From the NCBI RefSeq assembly GCF_949987535.1, contig NC_080065.1, forward strand, positions 41,517,239 to 41,581,238: a stretch of DNA of 64,000 nt, in the 5' to 3' direction. This DNA comes from Balaenoptera acutorostrata. Lineage: Eukaryota > Chordata > Mammalia > Artiodactyla > Balaenopteridae. Positions within the stretch are counted from its first letter, which is position 1; each line of letters opens with the position of its first letter. Positions 35,735-47,439 of this stretch are shown piece by piece. A program made the translations under genes and the position numbers. The notes below the pieces were generated by a model. That model was not told the origin of the DNA. It searched no databases and was given only the letters and a program-made list of their open reading frames with translations.

Positions 35735-36022
35735 AGACATTTTCATTGTGCCTGGAATGTCCTTCCCTTATTAGTTTACACGTCAAATTCTATTTATCTT
35801 TCAAATTCTTGCTAGGGTGCTATCTCCTCAGTCTTCCTTCCCTGTACTACTTCTGTCTCTTGTACGTGCTGTTAGTACCACACCATTATTCTGGGTTTTA
35901 ATTTTTTTTACATGCCGTTCTCACACTAGGCAGTAAGATGCTTGAGAATAATTACAATCTTTGGGTTGCCCAGGTCTGAGCACAGCATGTTTTACATGCA
36001 TCACAAATGCTTGTGAAATAAA
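35735..36022 (+). mobile_element. L2 3' end, sense
   Basis: TGTGCCTGGAATGTCCTTCC, CTTTCAAATTCTTGCTAGGG, CTTCCTTCCCTGTACTACTT, 'AGTAAGATGCTTGAGAATAA' and a CTTGTGAAATAAATTGAA end follow the L2 order. Confidence 0.7.
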
Positions 36023-38070
36023 TTGAAATGTGATTATTACATCAGCATTGTTGCAGTCCGAATTTTACGACTACCTTTACAGCTCAGTTTTTAGTTAGGG
36101 TATGAATAAACTCCCATTTGTTGAGAAAAATTTGTTTCGTATCTTCCCCAAATATTCCACAAAGCTATATTCTTCTGATATGCCTTATTTTCCCAATTTT
36201 CTTGATATTCTTTGTAATATTTTACATTTGGAGGGAGCTTTTTATTCATTTATTAAATTTAGGAAGAATTCTACCAATTCAAAGCCCCCACATGTATTTG
36301 TAGTGGCAAATTTTATGTAGTGCCCATTAAAAAAAAATATTATACTTTAGCAGTATAGAAAGCAGCATCTAATTCTACCAAACTGTGCTTACTAGCAATT
36401 GTTATTCCTACTAAAGGATAAGTTCACTTTTCAAAGAATTTTTCCTGTCTATAAAATTCTGTAAAATGCAACTCCTATTTCTAGCAGGAAAGTTGACTAA
36501 GAAACCCTACCACCACTGTAAATACCTAGACATGGCAGGTGAAATATAACAAAACTTATTTTAAATGCATAACTAAGTTTTCAGCAAAGACGCAAATTGG
36601 TCGATACCAGAAATAAACTGGAAACCGAAAACCAAATGATAAGCATGTGAGTGGAACCTGAGACTGTCCTGTGATGTGCTTTTTCTCCCAGAACTTTAGG
36701 GACTCAAGCTGTCCATCCCATGTGAGACGGGGAACAAGGGGCGTGCTCTCCAGCCTACACAGGACAGGGAATTGGAACTGAGAAATTTGAACAGAGCTGG
36801 GACCTTCACATGTCTACAAGTTTGGTGGATGATTTAATTTTTTAAATTGCCCAATATCATGGGGAGATAATAAGAAAGCTTGTCCTGTCTTTTCCTCCAC
36901 TGTATGTGGAAAAAAAAAAAATATATATATATATATATATCCCCAAATAAAGTGAAATTTTAGTCCTATGGCTATGGTGGGCTTGAGGGTAAAATTAACA
37001 CATATTGTTAATGCATCATATTGTTCCTGAGACAGTGATTACCATTAGGCCACCTGGTACAGCTAATGCAAAGCTGTTCCTTAAAGGATAAAAATTTAGT
37101 AAAAGTAGCCTAGTTTTTGTGCATATTACAATACCATGAGGAATAAGGTTGACCAGATAGAATGAGTCCATTTCAGTAGGCGAAGCCAAGCTGAAGTAAA
37201 CAGTGTGCTTAGTGTCCAACATCCATCCCATCACTTCCCCGATAAGTGCCTGCATAATTTGGGAATGAAACTTAGTTTTTGGATGGGTCTGCTTTGTCCA
37301 CTACTCCCCTCCCCAAACCATGTCTGACCTGCAATGCTATACTTTAATTGTAGGGATTTTACCATGCCCATATCCCCTTGGCACCCTGTTGCCTCTGTAA
37401 ATTCTATTCCCTTGCCTACTTCTCCTCACTTTGTTTTCTGAAATTTACAGTGTCCAACTGCACGAAAAGCAAAACAAAACACACAAATGAAGCACTTTTA
37501 AATATCCCTGCTGCCTTCAAAGCAGTACCTCTATAGTAGCATAACAGCCATCTAGAATTCTGATTGGGGTAATGAGAGGGAAGGGAGTACAGTAGGAGGA
37601 GTGATGAGTTGATAAATGTTTCATAACCAGCTTGGGGGATAAAGGCTGATTTGTAGCCTTTGATGATTTCTATGATGTAAATATTCCTACCATGGCTGAT
37701 TTCAAGCTCCAGTGTAACAACCAGCTTGCAAAATTTCTGATAATTTAGCACTTGACTATCTCAAACCACTATGAGCCGGCTCCAGCACACTGCTCTCAAC
37801 CTACCTTCAGAAGGCAGTATTGTACCATCTGAGACGCACTCTCCCAGGGAAGTTGTCTACTGCATTTTTCTAACTGGTTGTATCAACCTATGGATAGTAA
37901 ATATTCCTCTCAGATTCTAGCAGTAGGGTTACTGCCATCCTAGGTGTTTGATGGCAATGTGGGCTTTGTGTTTGTCTTTATACATATTATAATGGGAAAT
38001 TGGGAAACAATAAACCAGAGGCTATTTTAAATTGGACTCCCAAGCTATAAAATATTAACTATATTTCTAA
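36023..38070. other. Unassigned interval with weak old-repeat signals
   Basis: No gene recognised. 36540-36840 has an L1M 5'-region flavour (GGAATTGGAACTGAGAAATT, GAACAGAGCTGGGACCTTCA). 37,580-37,740 carries TGTAGCCTTTGATGATTTCT and CTACCATGGCTGATTTCAAG, which I recall as recurrent but cannot assign. An (AT)n run lies near 36922-36940. The 111-codon minus frame at 37416-37751 has no supporting motif. Confidence 0.35.
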
Positions 38071-38074
38071 ATTT

Positions 38075-38135
38075 ATTATTTATTTATTCAACAAAATGTA
38101 TTAAGCACTTTCTAGGCACAGTTTGTTTTAAACCA
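38075..38135 (-). mobile_element. L2 terminus, antisense fragment
   Basis: TTTATTCAACAAAATGTATT followed by AAGCACTTTCTAGGCACAGT is the antisense L2 end. Confidence 0.5.
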
Positions 38136-38429
38136 ACCAACCAAACAATTCCTTCTCCCCCGCTCCCAGAAAATTGTTCTCTAATTTGGTTTTAAAATAT
38201 TCCATTTCTTTCCTCTGTGTAAATTGAATACAAGGCAATATCTATATACAATAATCGTATTTTGAATGTATAAAACTGAAAGGAAAGAAATCTACTGAAA
38301 CGTTTAAAATATGACAGATCATGGTAAAACATCTGCAAGGAGAACTCTTTTTTTCAACAAGCCACCTGAATTTTCAAGTCACAGGATCAGTCATCCACCT
38401 ATGATAGTAATTAAAATAACTGATTACAG

Positions 38430-38650
38430 TACTTTTATGATAGAAAAAAAATAGAAAAAAATTCTGAAATGTCCATTAATTGGAAAATAGATAAATTGTG
38501 ATAGACCCATAAAATGAAATGTTACATAGCAGAGAGGACGAATAAATCCAAGCTATACAAATCCATATGGGCGAACCTTACAAATTTAATGTTGAAAAAA
38601 ATTGCCGGAAAATATATATAGTATGATGCTTTTTAAATAAAAATTTTAAA
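38430..38650 (+). mobile_element. L1 3' region, sense, decayed
   Basis: AAATGTCCATTAATTGGAAA, ATAGATAAATTGTGATAGAC, 'ATGAAATGTTACATAGCAG' and 'ATATATAGTATGATGCTTTT' match the L1 ORF2 C-terminal/3' UTR order. Confidence 0.65.
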
Positions 38651-38664
38651 CCCTTTATATATAC

Positions 38665-38670
<6 letters not shown>

Positions 38671-38718
<48 letters not shown>
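38671..38718. repeat. (TA)n microsatellite, 24 units
   Basis: Uninterrupted TA for 48 bases, downstream of the decayed L1. Confidence 0.97.
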
Positions 38719-38719
<1 letters not shown>

Positions 38720-38720
<1 letters not shown>

Positions 38721-39720
38721 CTGCCATGCATGGTGGTAATAAACAGCAATTTCATGAAAGAAGTAACCTCAGAAGTTGAAGGAAATGTGTTGCTATTAAA
38801 AAGAGATTCATAATCAGCTTTAACTATATCGGAATGTTTTATTTCTAAGCTGGCGATTAGCATATAGATTGTTGTTAACATTTTGTTCTTTTGGAATGTA
38901 TAAAATATTCCATAATACATTTTAGTAATTAAAAATTTAAAATTCATCAACTAAACATTTGTAGCTTCACAAATATTTTTGTGATTTAAGCATTAGTCAA
39001 CAGAATATTATCTTGTGCATAAAAATCCTCATTAGTCTTTCCTATTTTTAAGTGTGGAAATTAATTTCTTCAATATTTAATTAATAATATGTCATTAATG
39101 TTATTAAGGATCTTCTACCCCATTTCAAATCATAACTTGCAGAGTAATACGTGTACAAAAAATCAGAATTAATAATTAGGAATGAGAGACCCGTGTCATC
39201 TTACCTGGAATAAGTATGACGGCGACACAAGTTCAATCTCTCTTTGTTTTCATCATCCACATTTCATCCCAGGAAGATGTACTATATTTTTCATAATCAA
39301 GATTTGTGATGTCATGTGAATGTGTATGCTGCTCCACGTGTGCGCACAAATATGTGTGCTCATGTATGTGTACGCAGAGAAAAGTGTCTATGATATAATT
39401 TTTAATTATGGAAATTGATCCAAGGCACAGAACACAAACTGTAATCAAACAGGAATATTTAGTTTCTCTGAACCTAACTAAAATATTGATTAAAGAGACT
39501 CAAAGAGATTGATTCTCTGACCTAGAAACCCCTGCTTTGCCAACCTCAGAATTGAAGTTATATATTGGATATAAACACTGTTGAGATAACTCTGAATGAG
39601 GCTAAGGAGACTATTTCTTCTCCTTCCATTGAATTTTAAGGTCAGATCTAGACAAAAATTGTCTTGCAATAGGATGGGTTTTAGGAAAACAAAAACCTAG
39701 TTAGCCATAGTTTTTCAAAA
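38720..39720. other. Unassigned non-coding interval
   Basis: AT-rich; no gene, RNA or repeat recognised. Confidence 0.4.
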
Positions 39721-39725
39721 TTCTG

Positions 39726-39762
39726 TCCCCAGTGGTCTAGTGGTTAGGATTCTGTGCTCTCA
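39726..39762 (+). pseudogene. tRNA-Glu 5'-half-like fragment
   Basis: The stretch reads GTGGTCTAGTGGTTAGGATT followed by CTGTGCTCTCA, very close to the 5' half of mammalian tRNA-Glu through the anticodon stem (about two differences after the first few bases). The T-arm and acceptor 3' half are absent: sequence after CTCTCA is GAATTCTAGACC. It is either a truncated tRNA pseudogene or a remnant of a tRNA-Glu-derived SINE. It could also be the start of a diverged MIR, since weak MIR-like sequence follows (TTTTGTGACCTTACTTCTCT). Confidence 0.5.
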
Positions 39763-40744
39763 GAATTCTAGACCTTCTTTGGTCACTGACCAGTTTTGTG
39801 ACCTTACTTCTCTGATATTATTTTTCTGTTTCTTTTTTTTCTCACTTGTATAAATTATCTGGCATTCTATGTATAATTACATAACCCATACTGATTATAT
39901 TTATTTGTTATATTTAGTAGAATTAGTTTTCCTTAGGCAACCCATGACTTATGTGTGCCTCAGAATTTCCCCCTGAGATACAAAAAAGTTCCCTAGCACT
40001 ACAAAAAATGAAAAAAGATGTTTCTCTAGTTCATTCTTGGTGGGGGGAAAAAAAAGAAAACTTAGATTACTTGCAACCTGACAGAACAAAGGAAGTACAT
40101 GCAGATGTACTTTCCCCAAAATGAGGAGAAATAGGATGATTTACTAATGCCTGAACTTTTCTACTTAACAAGGGCCATGCAGTTTTTCTTGTATAACGAA
40201 ATTGGCTTTATCCAATTCTAGCACAACTGTATTTTAAAGAAATAAAATATTTATGACTCTGTATGAAAAAATTTATATGCCAAAAATTATAAATTAAATA
40301 GGATTTGTTTACTTTCAAATGGATTTAGCCTAACATTTAAAGTATTTAATTTATAAAAATTAAATCTTAATTCAAATTTTAAGGTGAACATTTATTGCAT
40401 ACGGTGGTGTTCAGCTTTATTTGAATTAAAATGTGTATTAATTGACATCTTGCCTACATAAAAATGATGATATTATGGTGATTCTTTTTATTTTGTTTTG
40501 TTTCATTTTTAATTAAGGGTTAAGTTGCAGATGTGACCAAACCAGAACCTTGTAGATGAATGAATATTCTGAAATGTATAACTGTAGTTTAATAAAGTAG
40601 TGCAGATGGGCTCATGGTGGAAATAAAATATAGTAATACCATCAAAAGACATTTAATCTGTGCCTTCATAAGAAATATTGATTTTTTTTAGGTTAAAAGC
40701 ACAGTTAGTTGCCAAATATTATTAGTTTGAAGTAGTAAACTCCC

Positions 40745-41248
40745 TTGCCAAAGCAGTCCAAGAGGGAAAATTTTCCTTTCTTTCCTCACCACCACCACCA
40801 AATTTCCCCCAAACTTAAAGGACAAGTTATCCTACAGTTACAAATGCTCAGTTGGCTTCTAGAGTCTTCTGACCCCGAGTATAGAACCCACTTCACATGC
40901 CTGCCCAGGTTCCCACGTTCACATCTGCCTGCTAGGCTTCAACAGGGTGCTCACTGGAATGTCCCTGCTGTCACCAGCAGTGCTTCATCTGTCACACCGC
41001 CAGTATTTCCGCCCTCCCAGCTGCCAGCTGGCCCAGCACAGCCTTCACACACCATCCACAAGGGGAACTGCAGTGGCCCACGCACCCAGGCCCAACTTGA
41101 TAGGACTCACAGTAGCTCTGGTTCTTCCCATCATGGCCAGACTCAGATAAAGTATTGTGCAGTGGGACCTGGGACAAGGCTCCGCCAGCACCTGATAACA
41201 CAACACAGAAGTGTGGGGTTTAACACCCCATGGACAAACGTAGGCTAA
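40745..41248 (+). other. GC-richer segment with a 167-codon open frame, function unrecognised
   Basis: GC is above the surroundings, most clearly at 40,870-41,240, and the frame is open for 167 codons. The translation is rich in H, P, S and Q with no hydrophobic core, domain motif or repeat I recognise, and overlapping frames are also open on the minus strand. This is more typical of a decayed LTR or low-selection sequence than of an exon. Not called as a gene. Confidence 0.3.
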
Positions 41249-41821
41249 TTAGAGTCAGAAAATGAAAGAGCCAGCAGATAAATTCCTCTCCTTTCCTTCT
41301 CTTTCAGACTGTTGAGTAGCAAGGGTTCCATAAAACCTTCCTCAAAGACTTCCGTACTGATTATGAGAAATATGTTGTGCTTCCTTCTGAAGCTGTGGCT
41401 GTTGGGCAGTGAACCACCTTTCCTCCTTCCTTGACTCACCTCTTTTTCCCTCACTCTTGTCGCTCTGGCATTGACCCTCCCCATAAAGTCTTAGGACGTA
41501 GTCTCTATTTTTCAGGGAGCTTTAAGATATCAAATTTTGGGGCATATATAATCTTAAATCTGTAAGAAATCTAAAATACTATGATAATAATTAAAAATCT
41601 TTCTGTAAAATTCCACTTGAATATCCATAGTTATCACCCTTTAACAACAATACACCAAGTTTAAAAAAAAAACAAAAAACAAAAGACAAAGTTCTCCTTA
41701 ATACCAGGAAATTAATCTAGTTCAGGAAAAGATCCTATTTTTCTTATAGCTCTGTACCATGTGATGTAAAATACTAATCATTTTTTAAACTTCAGTCAGG
41801 ACTGGTAAAGGATAATAAAAT

Positions 41822-41840
41822 AATAAAAAAGTATGTTTTA
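41822..41840. repeat. Target site duplication of the L1, left copy
   Basis: AATAAAAAAGTATGTTTTA, 19 bases, identical to 43923-43941. The two copies bracket the L1 exactly. Confidence 0.95.
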
Positions 41841-43559
41841 CTACTAGAGCTAATCAATGAATTTGGTAAAGTAGCAGGATACAAAATTAATGCACAGAAA
41901 TCTCTTGCATTCCTATACACTAATGATGAAAAATCTGAAAGTGAAATTAAGAAAACACTCCCATTTACCATTGCAACAAAAAGAATAAAATATCTAGGAA
42001 TAAACCTACCTAAGGAGACAAAAGACCTGTATGCAGAAAATTATAAGACACTGATAAAAGAAATTAAAGATGATAAAAATAGATGGAGACATATACCATG
42101 TTCTTGGACTGGAAGAATCAACATTGTGAAAATGACTCTACTACACAAAGCAATCTATAGATTCAGTGCAATCCCTATCAAACTACCACTGGCATGTTTC
42201 ACAGAACTAGAACAAAAAATTTCACAATTTGTATGGAAACACAAAAGACCCCGAATAGCCAAAGCAATCTTGAGAAAGAAAAATGGAGCTGGAGGAATCA
42301 GGCTCCCTGACTTCAGACTATACTACAAAACTACAGTAATCAAGACAGTATGGCACTGGCACAAAAACAGAAATATAGATCAATGGAACAGGATAGAAAG
42401 CCCAGAGATAAACCCACGCACATATGGTCACCTTATCTTTGATAAAGGAGGCAAGAATATACAGTGGAGAAAAGAAAGCCTCTTCAATAAGTGGTGCTGG
42501 GAAAGCTGGACAGCTACATGTAAAAGAATGAAATTAGAACACTCCCTAACACCATACACTAAAATAAACTCAAAATGGATTAAAGACCTAAATGTAAGCC
42601 CAGACACTACCAAACTCTTAGAGGAAAACATAGGCAGAACACTCTATGACATAAATCACAGCAAGATCCTTTTTGTCCCACCTACTAGAGAAATGGAAAT
42701 AAAAACAAAAATAAACAAATGGGACCTAATGAAACTTAAAAGCTTTTGCACAGCCAAGGAAACCATAAACAAGATGAAAAGACAACCCTCAGAATGGGAG
42801 AAAATATTTGCAAATGAAGCAACTGACAAAAGATAAATCTCCAAAATATACAAGCATCTCATGCAGCTCAATATCAAAAAAACAAACAACCCAATCCAAA
42901 AATGGGCAGAAGACCTAAATAGACATTTCTCCAAAGAAGATAAACAGATTGTCAACAAACACATGAAAGAATGCTCAACATCATTAATCATTAGAGAAAT
43001 GCAAATCAAAACTACAATGAGATATCATCTCACACTGGTCAGAATGGCCATCATCAAAAAATCTACAAACAATAAATGCTGGAGAGGGTGTGGAGAAAAG
43101 GGAACCCTCTTGCACTGTTGGTGGGAATGTAAATTGATACAGCCACTATGGAGAACAGTATGGAGGTTCCTTAAAAAACTAAAAATAGAACTACCATACA
43201 ACCCAGCAATCCCACTACTGTGCATATACCCTGAGAAAACCAGAATTCAAAAAGAGTCATGTACCAAAATGTTCATTGCAGCTCTATTTACAATAGCCAG
43301 GACATGGAAGCAACCTAAGTGCCCATCAACAGATGAATGGATAAAGAAGATGTGGCAGATATATACAGTGGAATATTACTCAGCCATAAAAAGAAACAGA
43401 ATTGAGCTATTTGTAGTGAGGTGGATAGACCTAGAGTCTGTCATACAGAGTGAAGTAAGTCAGAAAGAGAAAAAAAAATACCATATGCTAACACATATAT
43501 ATGGAATCTTAAAAAAAAAAAAAAAGGTCATGAAGAACCTAGTGGCAAGACGGGAATAA
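41841..43559 (+). pseudogene. L1 ORF2 C-terminal remnant (dead copy)
   Basis: One frame stays open from the truncation point through the C-terminal part of ORF2p, broken by a single nonsense codon (TAA) at 42834-42836. The usual L1 sequence there suggests GGATTA-to-AGATAA changes. After the break the same frame continues from 42837 and includes the Cys-rich C-terminal motif C-x3-C-x7-H-x4-C starting at about 43077 (CWRGC, then H, then C). The normal terminal stop after YGI is lost by an inserted T in the A-run, adding a short tail to 43559. The endonuclease and most of the reverse transcriptase are absent, so it cannot mobilise itself. Confidence 0.9.
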
Positions 43560-43922
43560 AGACACAGACCTACTAGAGAATGGACTTGAGGATATGGGGA
43601 GGGGGAAGGGTAAGCTGGGACAAAGTGAGAGAGTGGCATGGACATATATACACTACCAAACGTAAAATAGATAGGTAGTGGGAAGCAGCTGTATAGCACA
43701 GGGAGATCAGCTCGGTGCTTTGTGACCACCTAAAGGGGTGGGATAGGGAGGGTGGGAGGGAGGGAGATGCAAGAGGGAAGAGATATGGGGACATATGTGT
43801 ATGTATAACTGATTCACTTTGTTATAAAGCAGAAACTAACACACCACTGTAAAGCAATTATACGCCAATAAAGATGTTAAAAAAAATATTTCTAACACCC
43901 TAAAAAAATAAATATATAAATA
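41841..43922 (+). mobile_element. Young 5'-truncated L1 (2.08 kb), 3' part of ORF2 plus 3' UTR
   Basis: Starts in frame inside the reverse transcriptase gene, runs through the ORF2 C-terminus and a 3' UTR of about 400 bases, and ends at GCCAATAAAGATGTTAAAAA with an A-rich tail. The 3' UTR carries a G-rich tract (43747-43765). Perfect 19-bp duplications flank it. 5' truncation by incomplete target-primed reverse transcription explains the missing 5' UTR, ORF1 and most of ORF2. The intact TSD and long open frames show a fairly recent, cetartiodactyl-lineage insertion. Confidence 0.97.
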
Positions 43923-43941
43923 AATAAAAAAGTATGTTTTA
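43923..43941. repeat. Target site duplication of the L1, right copy
   Basis: Identical to 41822-41840. Confidence 0.95.
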
Positions 43942-44029
43942 AAGAAATACAGGAAACATATGATTAGTTTACTGTGGAAAATAGATCTGATGAACAATAA
44001 CAATGAACATTAACAAAAATTAATTCACT

Positions 44030-44915
44030 TTTTTTTCTTTCTCATGAACTTTATTGAGGTATAATGTATATACAATAAAATGTACCCATTTAAAGTATAC
44101 AGTTCAATGAGTTCTGACAAATATCTATACCCATATTACCATCATCACAATCAAGATTTAGGATATTTGCATCACCCCAAATAGTTCTCTCCTGACCTTT
44201 TTCAGCAACACTTTCCCACTCTTAGCCCCAGGCAACCACTGGTCTCATCGGCTTTCACTTTGTCACCATAGAGTAATTTTGTTTATTCTAGAATTTCGTA
44301 TAAATAGACTGATCACGCACACACATTTGTGTTTATATGTATGTCTAGGTTCTTTCTCTCAACATAATGTTTTTGAGGTTCATCCATATAGCTATGTTTA
44401 CTGGTAGTTTGTTTCTTTTTGTTGCAAGGGAATATGCCATTATATTGATACACCACATGTGATTGGACCTTTTCATTGTTTCTAATTTTTGCCTACTACC
44501 AATCCAGCTGCTATGAGCATCTGTGTGCAAATTTTTCTGTAGATATGTATTTTCATTTATTTTGGGTAAATATTTAGTAGTGGAATTTCTGTATCATATG
44601 GTAAGTGTATGTTTAACTTTAGAAGAAACTACCTAATTATTTTCTAAAGCAGTTGGACCACAAGCAATGTGCAAGAGTTCCAGTTGTTCTGTATCTTTCT
44701 CAACACTTATTAATCTTTATAATTGTAGCCATTTTATTGGAGAGTGTTATCTCCTGGTAGTTTTAATTTGCGTTTCTCTGCTGAGCAATGATGTTGAGCA
44801 TCTTTTCCTGTGCTTATTACCATGTCCTATCTTCTTGGAAAGTGTCTGTTTACATCTTTTGTTCATTTTTATTGATGTTTGTCTTCTTATTGACTTTTAA
44901 ACAATGAGAAGCCTT
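44030..44915 (-). mobile_element. L1M 3' region, antisense
   Basis: AACTTTATTGAGGTATAATG, CAGTTCAATGAGTTCTGACA, 'CCAGGCAACCACTGGTCTC', GAGGTTCATCCATATAGCTA, 'AGCTGCTATGAGCATCTGTG' and TTTTAATTTGCGTTTCTCTG follow the known order of an antisense L1M 3' UTR into the ORF2 3' end. The right-hand element at 63305-64000 covers part of the same region. Confidence 0.85.
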
Positions 44916-45009
44916 CAGAATCCACTGAGGGGTCTTGTGGTTTACAAATATGCCAGAACATTTTAATTAAATTCATGAAATAAGAACAATTAATTACCTC
45001 ATTTTCTGC

Positions 45010-45470
45010 TTTTAGCCTCCTTCCTCAGGAAGCTCCAGCTATTCTCGCCTTCTATCTGTTCTTAGAACAAGCCCAGTTTTAACCAGCACCTCACATTGCT
45101 CTTGCAATTAGCCCTGCTTGAAATTCTGCTTCCTTGTCCCCTCATGTGACTGGATCCTTCTCATCTCTCACGTCTCAGCCCAAAAGTCATATCCTCAGAG
45201 AAACCTTCCATGATCACCCAATTTAAAATAAAGCCTTTTATGCCAGTTCCTATCACAGCACCCTGTCTCATCACTTCTCATAATCTAGTTATATATTTTT
45301 AATTTATTTACTAAGTTGTTTATTGCTTCCCCCCCCCCACAACCCGTGCTCCATAAGAGTAGACACCATGCCCAACCTGTTTTTCCAGGGACCCTTCCAG
45401 CATGTTACACAGTGCAAAGCCCACATTGGGAGTGGAATAAATATTTACTGCTGAATGAATTAATACCTCA
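45010..45470 (+). mobile_element. L2 3' end, sense
   Basis: TCAGAGAAACCTTCCATGAT, 'ATCACAGCACCCTGTCTCAT', 'GTTTATTGCTTCCCCCCCCC', GCTCCATAAGAGTAGACACC and the end GTGGAATAAATATTTACTGC with TGAATGAATTAAT: a well-kept L2 terminus. Confidence 0.85.
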
Positions 45471-45957
45471 GTTCTCCATGGATCATTAATTTGAAGGTCA
45501 GTTTATACTTAGAGAAATGATTTACTCCCTAAAGTTCCTGTTGAAGTTTTAGGCAGCTGTCAGTAACTCAAAAAATGGGGATATGCTTGGACTCTCTTCC
45601 TACTCACCTATTCATCAGGAGATTCCTACGGTAAAAGAGGCTTCATGAGCTTTCCTAGACGACTGTGTGCAACTACAGGAATTCCAAGGAGTCACAGTAT
45701 AGTTCGTGGCTTTTTGAGACTTCACATCAATGTTGAAACTTTTCAGAATAAGTGTCTCAAAATAAACAGGATTATCCAAAGGCTACTGAGCTATTTCTGG
45801 GCTCACTGAGAAACTAGGGAAATCACACAATGAGTAAAGTGGGCCCAGTAGAAGACAACAGAGAGCGGTGGGTATCTTGGTGAGTGCCACGTGTTGTCAT
45901 GCTAAAATGAAGGATCAGTTTTTCCCAATCTCCTGGTTATGAATGATTAAGTGAATG

Positions 45958-46130
45958 AAGACAGGTTCACTTGTAGGCTCTATGTCTTAGTAATTATATT
46001 AATATTGGCAAGTTACTTAATCTCTATTTTAGTTTCTTTATCGTTAGTGGGGATAATAAGACCTAATGTTTAAGCTGTTTTCTGGATTAAGTGGAATGCT
46101 AGCAGAGTGCCTGGCATATAGTAGAAGTTT
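45958..46130 (+). mobile_element. MIR SINE, sense
   Basis: TTGGCAAGTTACTTAATCTC, 'TAGTTTCTTTATCGTTAGTG', GGGGATAATAAGACCTAATG and GTGCCTGGCATATAGTAGAA are MIR core and 3' blocks. Confidence 0.75.
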
Positions 46131-46371
46131 TATTTTGGTTTTTGTTTGTTTCCCAATTTAAATCACTTAAGCTTACATGTATTAGAAAGCAAACATTTTC
46201 TAAACACATACTGTATTTAGTTCTCTGTTCAACTAGCTGCCTAATAAATATTCACTAAGAGCAATAAAAATTTAATGGGTCTAGGAACAAATAGGTAACA
46301 ATTATATAACCTAGAGACTGCAGCAGCAAATGAAATAAAAAATGTATTAAAAAAGAAAGACCTTAAATTCA

Positions 46372-46850
46372 TATTACTAAGTGAAAGAAGTCAATGTGAA
46401 AAGGCAACATACTGTATGATTCCAACTATATGACATTCTGGAAAAGGCAAAACTGTGGAGACAATAAAAAAGATCAGTGGTTGCCAAGGCTGGAGTAAGG
46501 GGAGGAGAGATGAAAAAGCAGGGCACAGGGGATTTTTAGAGCAGTAAAAATACTCTATGATATAATAATGATGGGTACAGTGTATATGTCATTATATATT
46601 TGTCCAAACCCATGGAATGTATAATACCAAGAGTGAACCCTAGGGTAAACTATGGGGTTTTGGTTGATTATGGTGTGTCAATATAGGTTCATCCTTGGTT
46701 TAAAAAAAAAAAAAGTACCATTCTGGTGACTGATGTTAACAATGAGAGAGGTTATGCATGTGTAGGGGCAGGGAGTATATAGGAAATCTCTGCACCTCCC
46801 TCTAAATTTTGTTGTAAACCTAAAACTGTTCTAAAATAATTGTCGAAAGA
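46372..46850 (+). mobile_element. L1M 3' end, sense
   Basis: ACTGTATGATTCCAACTATA, GATCAGTGGTTGCCAAGGCT, GTAAACTATGGGGTTTTGGT, CCATTCTGGTGACTGATGTT and AAACCTAAAACTGTTCTAAA are the ordered L1M 3' UTR landmarks. Confidence 0.8.
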
Positions 46851-47112
46851 AAGAAAATAATTCAAAGGAAAAAATACTTTTCATAATCAATTTAATAGAG
46901 CAGAGACTCAGACAAACTTAAAAAATAATTTTTTCAAGATATTCTTATTAAACATTCTCTAAAGAATAAGAAATATAATTTGTGCTTGACTTTAAAAAAA
47001 GGTTGCAGTGCATTTGTTTGGCAATATTGTAGAATTAGATATTGTATTTTGTGTACATTTTCCAGACAGTCAAATCTTACTCTGTGATATTTCCTTTAAA
47101 AATAACTTTGTC

Positions 47113-47439
47113 GGGCTTCCCTGGTGGCGCAGTGGTTGAGAATCTGCCTGCCAATGCAGGGGACACGGGTTCGAGCCCTGGTCTGGGAGGATCCCACATG
47201 CCGCGGAGCAACTGTGCCCGTGAGCCACAATTGCTGAGCCTGCGCGTCTGGAGCCTGTGCTCCTCAACAAGAGAGGCCACGATAGTGAGAGGCCCGCGCA
47301 CCGCGATGAAGAGTGGCCCCCGCTTGCCACAGCTAGAGAAAGCCCTCGCACAGAAACGAAGACCCAACACAGCCATAAATAAATAAATTAATTAATTTAA
47401 AAAAAAACGACTGTACAGCTGTGTTAATTAAAAAATAAT
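47113..47439 (+). mobile_element. Cetacean CHR-type SINE with 12-bp TSD and a short 3' transduction-like tail
   Basis: Full SINE body, first A-rich tail ending near 47407, then a non-SINE segment (CGACTGTACAGCTGTGTTAA) and a second A-rich end before the right duplication. Target duplication AATAACTTTGTC at 47101-47112 and 47440-47451. It sits at the left boundary of an L1 3' fragment. Confidence 0.95.

Noticed and set aside
37416..37751. 111-codon minus-strand frame as a possible gene
   Set aside because: No domain, splice or promoter support, and parts of the DNA resemble an old repeat.
42126..43559. Functional reverse transcriptase gene
   Set aside because: It is the C-terminal part of a 5'-truncated L1 with a nonsense codon and no promoter, endonuclease or full RT.
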